Assembly: GCA_027946365.1 (NCBI GenBank)
Contig: JAPEUQ010000002.1
Location: forward strand, 2,790,001-2,854,000
DNA length: 64,000 nt
DNA from: Kalmusia sp. IMI 367209
Lineage: Eukaryota; Ascomycota; Dothideomycetes; Pleosporales; Didymosphaeriaceae
Reading direction: 5' to 3'
The notes below the pieces were generated by a model. That model ran no database searches, was not told the DNA's origin, and saw only the letters and a program-made list of their open reading frames with translations. The translations under genes were made by a program, and so were the position numbers. This document shows, in pieces, positions 35,652-47,298 of this stretch (positions within the stretch are counted from its first letter, which is position 1; every line of letters starts with the position of its first letter).

Positions 35652-37196
35652 TTACGTAAACCCCCATTTATGATAGTATAGCTTCTCCGAGTCTATTAAG
35701 CACCCTGAACCATCAGATTGATAATCTTTCTCAAAGTTCTTACGGCTCTGAAAGTGCTTTATTGAAGCCCGAAGATTGTAGTAACAACATATGGGCAGCA
35801 TGGCGACCTGATCGAACTTCCGATATCGAGCAACGTCTACCACCATGCTATAAGTGGAATTGAGTGTATCCCATGATTTCATTTTGAATTCGGGGGGACA
35901 CTGGAGAGAAGTATTCACGACGGGTTCGTGGAGAAGAAAAAGTGTCCTTGAGAATTAGTGATCAGTTCGTGCGTGGGGTTGGGTGGGGGCTTACCGTACG
36001 AGGAGAGCAACCACAGAGGACGGTAAATCAGGTTTGGTCTGCGCTTTCTCACTATCGTGTAGCACTATGCTGAGGAATGATTGGATATTCTTATCGAGTT
36101 CTGTGATGCTAGACAGCATTGTTTGGTCGTATTTTAGAAACGAGCTGTTCAAGCGCAGAGTTTGATCGAGAAGGGAGATTGCTTGGGTTTGTTTTGCAAT
36201 GATGTCATGTGAATCTTGTGCAGTTCGTGGCTCAATCGATGTCGAGGGGAGGTCTGTCATAGGCAGCAAATGTTGCTGTTGTATCTCGCACAGAATGACT
36301 CTAGGAAGCGTTATCAGCATTCTAGGCGAGAACTCGGCTACGAAAGTTTCATATAATACTGACCTCTCTAGTATTGCGATAGCCCAGTTTATGTTGCACG
36401 CCTCCTTTTCCAACGACTGCGATCCGGAATTCCCCGTCGTGACTCTCGACATATCTGTCTGCATTACTTCGACTCCAAGAAGAATTGGTGCCATACCGAT
36501 ACACGATGTTATCGAGATATATGCGGCCTCAGGCCGGCCGGAGATATGTTCACATACTGCAATAAGGAATATCGCTTGGAGCAGCGGCAAAGATGTGCCT
36601 GTGATGGCCTGCGCTTGTGAAATGAATATTTTTGCAGTGATGTAGATAGATTGTCGAGTGGCGGTATGCGATGGCAAGTCAGGTCCTAGACTTGGAAGTC
36701 CACTAACAAGCAGCATACCAAGCAGCAGAATGGAGTAAACCGCAGATGGTGTGATGCCCTCTCCCCCGAGCTTCAACGCTACTCCGTCGAATGATTGGAG
36801 CATTAGGATTGGCAGCGAGCGGTCCAAAACTTGAAAATAGCGTTGGCCGACTTCCGTAATGGTGACGTTTGCATCCTCTAAAACTTGACGGACGTATTGG
36901 TATACTTGTGCGTCAAATGATTGTGATGATGCACAAGCTGTGGAGAGTAGAAACGGATTGATGGAAGTTCGTCTCGTTTCGAGCTCGTCACAAAAACTAA
37001 GATTATCTGAGACGGCCACAAAGTTTTTGCCGGGGTTATAACCGCGACGACCTCCTTTCCTTGCTCGTGGGGCTTCGTAGATACACGATTCATTCCTTTT
37101 CTTGCAAAATCCACATGTCGGTAGCGCTTTGTCGCACGATTTTTTCCGAGACGCACAAGTTCGGCAAACAATGCGAGCGCGGTCCACTCTACTCAT
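35652..37196 (-). CDS. Zn2Cys6 fungal transcription factor
   Basis: Exons 36000-37196 and 35652-35900 (99 nt intron, GTACGG donor, TCTCCAG acceptor) give 481 aa. Residues about 11-38 carry the binuclear zinc cluster CRTCASRKKSCDKALPTC, then GFC and a final C (C-x2-C-x6-C-x5-C-x2-C-x6-C). A short basic linker (RARKGGRRGY) follows. The rest is a compact regulatory domain of the kind seen in secondary-metabolism and drug-response regulators, and exon 2 keeps the family-like LPICCYYNLRASIKHFQSR ending. Exon 2 and the 3' part of exon 1 are the source-like copy of the RIP-decayed segment at 24985-25480. The gene is divergent from the MDR oxidoreductase 570 bp away and may regulate it. An alternative donor (GTAAGC, 5 bp further) breaks the frame. 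Confidence 0.85.
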
Positions 37197-37766
37197 GCCT
37201 TCGTTAAGTCGTGGCTGGAAGCCTATTGGATGTAAGGAGTGCTGACTGGAACCTCTACTCTGATGTTGTCACGTCATGGAACAATGAGTGAGTGCACGTC
37301 GCAAATGCGGCCGACACTAGCCATTTATATACGAACTCGATGCAGCTGACAGCACTATGCTCCTAGTGGAATCCTATCAAGCGGGTTAGTAACATCCTTC
37401 TCTACCTCCGCCGGCTCCGAAAGTCCGCAGACCAAACCCGCACCGCAAACTACGCCATAGCGTAAAATTAGCTCTGGACATATATCAATGATGTTTTACT
37501 TCACCTAGCGGTGTTTGACTTGCCACAAACGGTTAGCGTTCGGCCGCTACTAACCGTATACGAACAGAAACACAATTTAGTCTAACACGTCTGCTAGTAT
37601 GGGACGAACATCCTAAAGGTATATCGATCGATCCAGCATGCGTATAAATGCGATGAATCTACCCTATGTAGAGAGAAATGCAAAGCACTAGAGTCTTCTC
37701 CTGGGAATTCAATCTGAAAACTCTCCGATCAAGTCCAATCCCACTACTCAACCCTTCTCAAAAATC
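37197..37766. promoter_or_regulatory. Divergent promoter region between regulator and oxidoreductase
   Basis: About 570 bp shared by the minus-strand transcription factor and the plus-strand MDR oxidoreductase. Contains scattered CGG/CCG triplets (for example ctccgccggctccgaaagtccg near 37407) that a zinc-cluster protein could bind. No spacing pattern is convincing enough to call an operator. Confidence 0.35.
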
Positions 37767-38862
37767 ATGTCTAATGATACAACCTCCCAACTCCACCTCA
37801 TTGCCAAAGGCGGACCCTTCGGGTTTGCCAGCGCTTCAAAGCCTACTCCTGCGTCCGACCAACTGCTCATCCGCGTTCAAGCGACCGCATTGAATAGTCT
37901 AGACCTTAAGCAGCGCGACACAGGCCTCTTCATCTCGCGCTATCCACACGTTCTAGGCATCGAAGGCGCCGGCGTCGTCGAAACTGTAGGCTCCGATGTC
38001 AAGGGCTTCCAGCCCGGCGACGAAATCATGGCGTGTCTGGCAGGCAACGCGCGAGGGCTCGGCTGGGGCGGTTCGTATGCGGAGCACGTCACCGTGCCAG
38101 AAAAGTTCTTCGTTGCTAGGAAGCCGAAGAATATCAGTATAGTGGAAGCTGCATCTTTGCCGTATGTCTTCTTTTCTAGTCATAATAATGAAGGTTGTGC
38201 TGACCACGGAATGTTGTTGAAGAATAGCGTATATGACCGCCGTGTGCGGCATTCTCGATGGTCTGAAGATCCCACTTCCTTTTCTACCAGGAACACCGGA
38301 TTCAGGCACTGTACCTGCCTCTGTGCTCGTGTTAGGCGGCAGCTCAGCAACAGGTGCATCTCTCATACAACTTCTACGCCTAGCATACCCTTCTTTACCT
38401 ATCTACGCGACGAGTTCACCACGTAACTTTGACCGAGTAAAGTCTCTCGGCGCAACCGCAGTATTCGACTATCATTCAGCCTTCATTGTAGCTGATATTC
38501 GCGATCAAACACCGAATGCGCAGGGCGTTGATGCAATAGTCGACTTTGTAGCGGCCGGGGCGGGCCAGACGGACATCTGTGATGTATTGGATGCAAGAGG
38601 GGCAAATTTGTATGCGACGGTGGTTAACAGTGTTGACGTGCCTGTTCCGAACGGTGTTACGCGACGTTTATTTGACGGATGGGCGCTGCTTGAGATGCCT
38701 GGTGGAGAAACGGTTCTTCCTGCGCTCACGGGACTTGTTGAGCGGAGCAAGTTTAAGGCGTCGGTGGGCGTGAGAGTGGCTGGACACGGGCTGAAGAAGG
38801 TTCCCGAAGCTATGGAGGAGGTGCCGAAAGTGAGTGGGGAGAAGATTGTTGTTACGTTGTGA
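37767..38862 (+). CDS. MDR-family zinc-independent oxidoreductase (quinone oxidoreductase-like)
   Basis: Exons 37767-38161 and 38223-38862 (61 nt intron, GTATGT to TTGAAG) give 344 aa, normal for the family. The GroES-like part has ALNSLDLKQRDTG, HVLGIEGAGVVETVGSDV and GDEIMACLAG. The join gives AASLPIAYMTAVCGI. The Rossmann NADPH-binding motif is SVLVLGGSSATGASLIQL, followed by KSLGATAVFDY. Zinc-binding cysteines of true alcohol dehydrogenases are absent. Such proteins reduce enones or quinones, or act as trans-enoyl reductases in metabolite pathways. The neighbouring divergent Zn2Cys6 gene suggests local regulation, but no polyketide or peptide synthase is in the window. Confidence 0.88.
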
Positions 38863-39142
38863 GATCACTAGGCGCAACCGTTGAACAGGACTTGAATTTC
38901 AATGCGGTGTCCTTTCTTTAAAAATCACGCTGAGCATTCACCTAGCCATATATGAAAGTTGTTGATTCTTCATACAATCATCTGGTATATCACCCATGTA
39001 GGATTTTTCACTACTAGCAGGTCTTAGTCCATGTGACTTTTCTACTTGTTGCTTAGTACTTTTGCTATCGTTGTTGTCTTTTTGATTATCCGATGTCTTA
39101 CTTGAACGCCTTGTTCTCCTCTATTTCGCACGGCAATTTGCC

Positions 39143-39892
39143 TTAGTGCGCCACTGTATCGCACTTGAAGGACTGGATCTTGCCGGACCATTTGCCCAGT
39201 TCTCCGGCATCCCATTCAGAGTCCTTAGAGTCGTGGCGAAGGATGGGAACGTGATTCGACATCATGCAATTCCTCGAGCGATAGTAGTGGCACAGGACAC
39301 CTTGCTGCTGCTTGAGCGACTTGATGGCGCCGTAGTTGAAGTTCTGGCTGCACTTGGCCCATGCATTCACTTTCGTATTGTTGCCTTCGAAATTGGCTGC
39401 GTTGTAGACAGTGACGACGTCCGAGAGCTGCAAGTTGGCTTTGCGGGCCTGGAGATCTGTGCCGCATTTGAAAGACAGAATTTTACCGGCATAATCGCCC
39501 ATGTCACTCCAATTGTACGCTTGGCCATTTGTCGTGTTGTGCCGGATGGTAACAATGTGGTTGCTGTTCTCGCAATTCAGAGTTTGGTAGTACGTGCACA
39601 CAGAGCCTGGCTCCTGGATGATAGACTTGATTTCACCGTAGTTGAAGTTGATCGGGGTGCATGCATCGCCCTCATACTTCGTGAGGAGTTCAATAAAATT
39701 CGGTTGGCTGTACGCAAAAATAACACCATGAGAGCCATGTTCCTCTCGCGTCTCAATCTTTTCGTAAGGATCCGATGGGCTAGGCAATGCCACAAGTAGT
39801 GATCGAGATTGATGTTCGTGAACAGCAGGCGCAGGCGCAGCGTGGTTGGGCGCAGGAAGCGCAGCGAGGGCGAGGAAAGGAACGAAAAGCAT
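39143..39892 (-). CDS. Secreted protein with two beta/gamma-crystallin-like repeats
   Basis: Single exon, 249 aa, ATG at 39892 (an earlier in-frame TTG is not a start). A signal peptide (MLFVPFLALAALPAPNHA) leads the chain. The mature part holds two ~85-residue repeats. The first has CTPINFNYGEIKSI, VCTYY, NCENSNHIVTIRH and GKILSFKC. The second has CSQNFNYGAIKSL, LCHYY, NCMMSNHVPILRH and GKIQSFKC. Each has four cysteines in the same places, and the Greek-key spacing recalls the crystallin fold. N-glycosylation sites are present. Possible roles include cell-surface, antimicrobial or host-facing function; none is shown by the sequence. Confidence 0.78.
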   Translation of the reverse strand: MLFVPFLALAALPAPNHAAPAPAVHEHQSRSLLVALPSPSDPYEKIETREEHGSHGVIFAYSQPNFIELLTKYEGDACTPINFNYGEIKSIIQEPGSVCTYYQTLNCENSNHIVTIRHNTTNGQAYNWSDMGDYAGKILSFKCGTDLQARKANLQLSDVVTVYNAANFEGNNTKVNAWAKCSQNFNYGAIKSLKQQQGVLCHYYRSRNCMMSNHVPILRHDSKDSEWDAGELGKWSGKIQSFKCDTVAH

Positions 39893-40203
39893 TCTCGTCA
39901 ATCGAGACCGTCTTGTTGAGGTGAGTTGAAAAGATAAATTTGGATCATGGAGCTTTTTCGCAGATGAAGAACACGATGGCTTGGCGGGAGGGAATGAGGC
40001 AGGAGCGCATCAACATAGCGTACCCCAGCTTCGTTGTAGACATGGCATTTGGGCTATGACGTCGCTCAACACACCTCCAATGTCAGCTGAGAAATATGTC
40101 GAGGTCTACATGGCGATCAGACATATTAAATAATTAGAGGTTCCGGGTCCATGACTGGCCCATTACTAGCTTTTCATTATACAATTATAGTTATACAAAG
40201 CGG
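39893..40203. other. Intergenic
   Basis: About 310 bp holding the promoter of the secreted crystallin-like protein and the 3' region of the PPR gene. Nothing else was seen. Confidence 0.5.
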
Positions 40204-42679
40204 CTATGCCTCTAGGTCGCGGTTGAAGTTGAATTGACGGTAGCCGAAGCCGTCCATCGTCCTGTACTGACCCAAGGCTTCTAATTCGGTCCAAACGGCG
40301 GGATACCTTTCCTTGATCCACTCTTCGACCTTCGCTTGCTTGTCGATGTTTGCTGTGCAATTGAACCAGTTGCCCAATCTATAACGTTGTCAGCGGAGTT
40401 CTCACTCTAGTACAAGAAGCTTACATGTAGAAATCTGGCGTAAAGCCATACTCCTCCTCAGCTGCCTCTACCAAAGCGAGAGCTTCAGTGTGAAGATGGT
40501 TTCGTGCGATCGCAGATAAATAAGCAGTGAAAATCTGCTTATCAATGTCGACATCCATTGCCTTCAATCGCTGCCAGATCGACTTTGCGTGTCGCTCTCC
40601 GTAATGCGTACCTTCGCATGCTCGAAATGCGATGACAATACTGTTGTACGTGGGGCCTTCCTGAGAAGCCCCAATCTCAGCCCAAAACTCCAATGCGCGT
40701 TTGTTGTTGCCTGTAGCGGCGTAAGCGAGCATCAAAGCGTTTCTGAGCTGAGTGTCGACTTCAACGTTGAAGTCAAGTTTGAGCTGATTATGCGCTAACT
40801 CAAGACTCTCGGCATCTGCATTGCGCGCGAAGCCAACAAAGGCCGCAACGTAGACGGCTTTATCGGCTGCGATATCCTCAATGACGGAGTTGCGCATGTG
40901 GAAGAAAACATGGCACGCCATATCGGAGCGTTTTCGAGCAAAGAACTCGTTCATTATTGGGATTCGGTCGACTCGGCGGGTCTCTGGGAAGGCGTGACGC
41001 AACATTTGATATGTATCCCAAGCATCTGTTGTGCTGGTCTGGCCATCTAAGATGAATGAGGCGAGATTCTTTCGGATCACGACGCGTTGAGCCGGTGAGA
41101 AGTGGTGGGCATGGACATTGAGCAAGTCCGCAGCATCGTGTGGCTCGCCCCGTCGGAGATGGAGTACACATAGAGTAGCCACTGTTTCGGGCGCAAGTCG
41201 GGCCTTTCGTTCGTGCAAGTCATCTACAATCGCCATTATATCATCGAAGTGGTGATGCTGCAACTGACACAATGCTTGGATGAGCTTGTTGACCGTTTCG
41301 ACACTGTCGCTATCTTCGGACATTTGACCTTGAAGCCCAAAGTACGCAGCACGAGCACCATCGAAGTCATTGATCGAAAGTCGATACCGTATCTGCATTT
41401 CGAAGGTTTTTTCGTTGGGAAATATGCCGCGTTTCTCTCCTAAAACGACATAGCGTTCCGCAGAATAGGAATCTTGCTTAGACATAGCAAACTCGACTAG
41501 AAGGTTGATGGTATCAACATCTGGTTGTACAATTGGTGTGGAAGGTCTTTTCTGGCGCTCTTCTTGGTTTCGACGGACCATAACATTCATCATGCGGTCG
41601 ATTTCGTCGGGGCCTTTACCAATAGCAGCTGACCAGAGAAAGATGGCGTCCCAAGCTTCTTTATCCGGCATTTCTTGCAGTAAGGAGGCGACGACTTGTT
41701 GCCCAAAAGTAGTATCTCCGCTAAGAGCGCATGCTTTGAGTAGAGATGGAAGAGCATCACTTAAGCCCTTACCACCACTTGTGTCTTTGGTCGATGTCAA
41801 ATACCAATGCTTGGCCTGCTCCAAATCTTGCCTTTCTGCAAAGTATTTGATCAGCAGTGTTTGTATACTGGATGTCAATGGAGCCGGCGATTCTTGCAAC
41901 ATCTCAACTGTTTTGAGTAGCTCTGACGTATTGCCCTCTTGTACAAAACCTTTGACGACAGCGTTCCAACTCCTCTGTATAATCTTCTCTTCTAATTCTG
42001 TTGGGTTATCCAACGGCGCTCCATACGTTTTCACGACCAGGTCTCTCGCTTCTAGACTTGCACCGTAGACACACAAAACGCGTACAAGCTTAGGCAATTG
42101 TAAAGCATCATAGACGTTGAGTGTCTTGAGCTCTTCTGTCGATTTATCATCCTCTTTCCCTTTTTCGATCGCCTTCCCCATTTCCTTGTCTAATAACCTG
42201 GCAAGGGCGATATGCGGCTTCCCGCCCGTCTGTGGAGGATGTCTTTCCAGCTTCCACATGGCCTTCTTTAGATCGCGATACTCAATCCAGGATTGTCCGT
42301 CCTCCTTTGGATGCAGTAGCAAATATTGAAATGCATTGAGAACGCTTCCGACATGAAAATCCTCCAGATCCACATTTTTTTGTATGAAGAAGGCACTCAG
42401 CGCTTCTGCTACATCGGCAGGAGCCGGAAGTCGCAGGCCCTCGCGCTGTGCCTTTTTCAATTCGCCCATGACCTCGAGACCTGCCGGCAGTTCGGCCGGT
42501 TTGACTTTGCGTGCCGGCTTGAACATGCCAAAAAAGGTACGGCGCTGTGGCGCTGTAGCGCGTATGCCATGTTGTAGAGTGATTCGGGGCCGCGGCGATC
42601 GATATATACATCCGCGATAGAGAAGGGGGGTATCGGCGATGATACTGCGGAACACGACGCGGGTGAGGTGTGACGGCAT
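40204..42679 (-). CDS. Mitochondrial PPR-type protein, possible Cya5-like translation factor
   Basis: Exons 40425-42679 and 40204-40378 (46 nt intron, GTAAGC to TTATAG) give 809 aa. The start at 42679 opens with a basic, amphipathic presequence-like stretch (MPSHLTRVVFRSI and on to RRTFFGMF), fitting mitochondrial import. The rest is helical repeats, many of PPR character, for example VQPDVDTINLLVEFAMSK, PTYNSIVIAFRACEG and DKQIFTAYLSAIARN. It ends in a conserved-looking RTMDGFGYRQFNFNRDLEA tail coded by exon 2. By organisation it resembles fungal translation regulators for mitochondrial mRNAs such as Cya5; that name is a suggestion only. It is divergent from the mitochondrial ribosomal protein gene, with only 273 bp between start codons, consistent with co-expression. 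Confidence 0.82.
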
Positions 42680-42952
42680 GGCGGAGGAGCTTGGGGGCAG
42701 CGGGTTGCGTTCGAATGCAATTGCAGCACAGGGTCTATAAGTAGAGCTTCGGCGGAGGTTCCATGGAAGAAACCAGATGAGAATACAATACAAGAAGCCT
42801 CAGGAGCAAATGACCACGCCGAGGGTTAGGATGAGAGGTGGGAGGAGTGTCGCCGCAGTAGTGAAATCATAGATCGCCAAGCCGCTAACTTTTCTACACC
42901 TCGACGCGCCGTCTTTGACCAGCAGCAGTTGATTTCGCAACACCAATTCACC
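42680..42952. promoter_or_regulatory. Bidirectional promoter of two mitochondrial genes
   Basis: Only 273 bp separate the start codons of the PPR protein and ribosomal protein bS18m. The two genes have related functions in mitochondrial expression, so a shared promoter is likely. No specific binding site was identified. Confidence 0.5.
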
Positions 42953-43674
42953 ATGTCACTGATGCGCTTACCCTTCCGCTCTGTAGTAGCCGCGTCGCGG
43001 GCCTGCGCAAGAGGCCTCTCCACGACGTCCCGTCGCCAGGAGGGTAATTGATCCTCCCTCTCCCTGCGACCTTTCGCTGACCCCAGAACCAGACCTGTTG
43101 GACATCCTAGGCTCTTCGCCCGTCGCTCGAAGCCATCCCTCAACACAGCGGTCATCGCCGACCAGCAAACCTGCGCCGAATCCCTTGCTCGGCAGCAACT
43201 TCGCCATGAACACCATAGGGGATCCCAATTCGGCTGCAGCACAGATGGAGCAGAGCCGCGAACGCGCAAACTTCCAGAAGCACATCTACCGCCGATGGAG
43301 CCCCGGAGACGTGTACGCGCCGCACGATCTATCAGGTGTAGAACAAAAAAAGTGGAAAAAGGGCCGCAAGACACCGCAGAGCGATGCGTTTGACACGCTC
43401 GGTATCAACCCGGTCACCGAGTACAAGGTAGCTATGTATTCTACGAATAGCCAGGTACGGATGAGCTGACACGGCTCAGAATTTCACCATGATGTCGGAG
43501 TACATGACCGAGATGGGCCGCATCAAGCACTCGCGAGAGACAGGCCTGCGCCCGAAGAACCAGAGGAAGATCGCAAAGGCGATACGGCGGGCAATTGGGT
43601 TAGGTCTTATGCCTAGCGTGCATAGGCATCCTTTAGTGCTGAAGAAGAGCTCGCCGGCGAGATTCTTAGGCTAG
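42953..43674 (+). CDS. RSM18: Mitochondrial small ribosomal subunit protein bS18m
   Basis: Exons 42953-43043, 43087-43427 and 43480-43674 (introns 43 and 52 nt) give 208 aa. An N-terminal presequence (MSLMRLPFRSVVAASRA, then ARGLSTTSRR) directs it to mitochondria. The S18 core reads YKNFTMMSEYMTEMGRI, then TGLRPKNQRKIAKAIRRA and GLMPSVHRHP, the RNA-binding signature of the family. It is part of the platform of the mitochondrial small subunit. All joins keep frame. The 43 nt first intron is among the shortest here. Confidence 0.93.
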
Positions 43675-43814
43675 AAGGGTTGTATTGACAGAGGTGTAGA
43701 TTATGTTTGTATATTTAGCGGAGTACGTTAACACAGGCAATAGCGCTTGTATGTATCATAACAATAGATCTATCCCACAACCGGAAGGCGTGTTATCGTC
43801 TTACTGATATATTC

Positions 43815-44731
43815 TCAAGTCACAGTGTCCCTCAATAATGCTCGCCTCTCCGCTGCATCTATTCCCTCCTCGGGCACACTCACAAATCCTACAAAAGCCC
43901 ATAAATAAAATGCCCCAGTGAACGCCATAACCCACTCCAGAATACCACTAGTTTTCCAAAAGTAGAGCTGCATCAAAATGTAAAATGCGACCGCTAGCGC
44001 TGCATCTAGGAACACAACGACTGCGCTCGCAATACAACTACATTGATCAGTTTTCTGGAGCACTGATATAGAGTCATCCGACGTACTACACTCTCAACCG
44101 CCTGAACGGCGACGGCCTCCAAGCTTGGTCCCAGTATACCACAGTAGTCAACACCATACTAAGGACCAGGCCCACAAAACAAACGAGCAGAACTACGGCA
44201 TGCTCGGTGTGGAAGCGGAACGTATCGAGGACAGCGAGGAGAATGAGACCGACACCTGCGACGATACCGCTGGACATCGCTAGTACGGAGGTGACTTTCT
44301 TCTCTCGCGTGTCGTCGATACCGTACATGTGGCCATCATAGCGCGAAAAATGCACGGTGACCAACGTTCCTATGTAGGATACCGCAGTCACCACGCCGCC
44401 GACTAAAAACAGAGGCTTTAATTGGAACGCCGCAATGTCGGATATAAAACTGTATGCCAAATTATTAGTATTCTCACTGCACGTGAATTACGCCTTCTTG
44501 CCTATCTAAGCTCGGACGACCTCTTTACTTTCACTTCATATCACGACACCTCGAAGAAACATGCACATACGCAATATATGGATTTTGCTGCCCAGGATAC
44601 CTCGGGCAGCCCCTTCCGACCCAAGTTAGAAGCATCACCGCAAGTGTAACGAACCAGCTCGTGCCCGCTATCACAGGAAACAGCCACAATCGGTGCAGAG
44701 GCACGAAATTCGGTATGCGGAGCCGGTCCAT
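43815..44731 (-). CDS. Frag1/DRAM/Sfk1-family membrane protein
   Basis: Exons 44550-44731, 44092-44449 and 43815-44054 give 259 aa. Five to six hydrophobic segments are visible, such as LWLFPVIAGTSWFVTLAVML, KPLFLVGGVVTAVSYIGTL, VVLLVCFVGLVLSMVLTTVV and ILEWVMAFTGAFYLWAF. The SDIAAFQLKPLF motif and the early NPYIAY fit PF10277, the family of yeast Sfk1 and animal DRAM proteins that act in plasma-membrane lipid organisation or autophagy. The second intron is only 37 nt (GTGTAG to CTCCAG) and its borders are less certain than the first. Topology with a conserved C-terminal acidic tail is normal. Confidence 0.82.
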
Positions 44732-45103
44732 TCTGATTGTTTGTTATGGCTTGGAGTAGGGAGCTCAATCATTAAGGGAGAATTTGTGATCGTGATGACG
44801 TGTGATGGAATTGTTATTGTGACATGCGGATTTTGGATTCGCATGGGTTTAACCCGGAGCCGAGGCTGTCAGAGGTAACTTATCGGGTTAGTTGCGTCCG
44901 CAGCATGATGATATGTCGATAGATTGACGAATACAAACTAATACTGACATTGCAGACCAAAAGGTCTCTTACCCCATAGAAGCTAGGCAGTCGAGATGGC
45001 GGGGACGGTTGCTCATGGTAGGTAAACAAATAATTGATGCATTAATTATTATCTAGGATTTGAACCTTACCAACACTAGCAAAACGTGCCAGAGCTATTC
45101 AAT
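44732..45103. other. Intergenic
   Basis: About 370 bp: promoter of the Frag1-type gene and 3' region of the surface protein gene. No further feature seen. Confidence 0.5.
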
Positions 45104-46419
45104 TTACTTTCCAGATCCCATTTCATATACATGCGACTGCCCTGGCCTTCCTTGCGACGCTGTGATCGCATCCACCTCGTACGTCCCTGGCGTTGGCTCC
45201 CTCGCAGGATATGGTGTTGATTCCTGTGTCGGCACCGGCGGTGCATTTGGAGCAGCATAATACGGTTGTACATACGCAGGTGCGGGTGTTGACGGACTTG
45301 ATACAGGTGAGTGTACCCCATAATCTTGCGTCTGGGCTTGATAATTGATCTTCTGATCCTGAGGCGCGAAATAGCCATTTTGCTGCTGCTGCGGAGACTG
45401 CACGGGCATCGCAGGGACGTGTTGCTGCATAGGGGGTTGCTGTGGAGGTACTTGCGACTGGGGACGATTGGCTTGCGCAGCGGCAATCGCGTGTTGGTTG
45501 TCGGCTAGCTGTTTCGCTTTCCTCTTCTTGACGCAGCAGAAGATGATTGCTGCACCGATGAGGAAGAGGACGACGAGACCTCCGACCACAGCACCTGCAA
45601 TGACACCGACGCTGACTGATTTCTTTTTTGTTTTCTTAGCATGAGTAGTGGTTCCACCACTACCACCGGACGAGACATCTGTTGCCCCGGCCTCATCCGA
45701 CTCTGTGGAGGTGAAGATATCACTGAAAATATCTGAAAAGTCGGATGTCACATCACCACCGGCCGACGAGGATTCGCCATCCCAACCCGTGACTGCATCG
45801 CCAGTGAGAGTCGGTAGGGTCATCGATGTTGTGAAAGAGTATGACAAGTCGGATGCGAATTGGTATATCGTTTCGACCCCCGAATTGTAACTCGCGCAAC
45901 CGTAATCCGCTACTCCATCCGAGGGATATGTCCAGGTTACGCAGTACTGTGACGCGCTATCTGTACATTTGCGTATGAAAGTATCGCTCATGCAATCTGA
46001 ATCACAGCTCTTTTTGGTATATGCATCGTAGTTGACGCAACTCTTCGCCCAGCCACAGTTTTGTGTGTCTTCGTCACAGCAGCCCGCCATGGCGATGTCA
46101 CTGGCTGTGTAGAGGGCACATGTCCGGCCGGCATTACATGTGATGCCAGATGCTAGATATCTTAGTTCTTGTTGAAGTAGATCCTCTAAGGTCTCTTACA
46201 GTAGTCTGCATCCACCCACCCACAAGTCTCTGGATCGAGATTTGTCTGTCGTCGACGCAATTCAGCGATTGATGGTCCTTTGGTCGGTCGAGGTGTCCAT
46301 CCGTCACCAGCTCTGTCGGCATTTATAGCTACACCCGTTGGGGCAGCACCGCCAAAAGCTACACCACGAGCTAAAGGTAGGACAGCAACAGTGCTGAGGA
46401 CGAGCGTGGAGTGGTACAT
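45104..46419 (-). CDS. Single-pass surface protein with Cys-rich ectodomain and Pro/Gln-rich tail
   Basis: Exons 46200-46419 and 45104-46152 (47 nt intron, GTAAGA to TATCTAG) give 422 aa. A signal peptide (MYHSTLVLSTVAVLPLARG) is followed by a ~160 residue ectodomain with about 14 cysteines (CGWVDADY, CNAGRTC, MAGCCDEDTQNCGW and SCDSDC among them). A Ser/Thr/Gly-rich stalk follows, then one membrane helix (GVIAGAVVGGLVVLFLIGAA) with a CCVKKRKAK stop-transfer. The cytosolic tail is long, Pro/Gln-rich and disordered. The plan resembles WSC- or Mid2-type wall sensors, but the cysteine pattern was not matched to a named domain. It is likely a plasma-membrane sensor or adhesin. Confidence 0.82.
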
Positions 46420-47298
46420 GCTGCTTTCGATGTCTTGTTCAGACTTCAAAAAAAAAAGTTTCAGATCTAGAAATCAAGGCCCAGGAGAGAAGAGAAGTGA
46501 AGATCGCCGGCGGAAAAGAAAACCTCAATAGGATAGCAGCGCGGGACTGGGAGATTAAATCCTCGCTTTCACAACCTCAAGTGCGGCTGAGGAGCGCCAT
46601 ACCACGAAGGCAAGCATCGCCAAAGCCCACAAGCTCTAGACGCGCCGCATGGCACTCGTTCATGCCCAATTATGCTCCGCTAGTCTCCAGCTAGACTACA
46701 GCATGCATAGCCAAGTCGTAAAGCAAAACACAAAATCTCGTATTCATGGCGAGGCTGAATGATTGGGCTTGATGTTGACCAATTAACGACTATGGATGCG
46801 ATAGCGCTAACTGTTTTTGGTCTCAGCTTGGATGGATTGGGAAATGGCAGGCGGGAGATTTGCCTAGCCCCTGGTGAAGCGAAAATAGTTACTCGGGCAA
46901 TTTTATTGAGTGGAGGTTGGTCAGGCATTGAGCTTGACCGGTCTTTGCTTTTCGCATTGTGATCACCAGCGACCAATGAACGGGATCCATGCGTTCAGCA
47001 GCCCTGACGCCTACCAGTATGCAGCGACCTTGACATGGACGATTTGCATGAGATCAAAACACCATCAGCTCATTTGATATCCAGTAATCTTCCTCCACAG
47101 CTTTGTCAAATAGGTCTTGTAGCAATACTTGAGCGCGAGATTGAAATTCATCGTTGGAATGTTGATGTGACAGCCATCAAGTCAGGGGCCCAAACCAGGA
47201 ACTTACATGTCGAGATAACTCTTGTCAATTTGGATCGATAGAATAGAATTATGCCAGCAATCTGACAGAAGCCTAGAAAATCCGACGGCCTTGCCTAC
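46420..47298. other. Intergenic, no supported gene
   Basis: About 880 bp. It carries the promoter of the surface protein gene and the 3' region of the DUF2264 gene. Short frames show no protein character. Confidence 0.45.

Noticed and set aside
39146..39799. 217-codon plus-strand open frame
   Set aside because: It is antisense to the secreted crystallin-like protein, whose signal peptide and internal repeats are clear.
42826..43374. 182-codon minus-strand open frame
   Set aside because: It overlaps the bS18m exons in antisense and has no domain.
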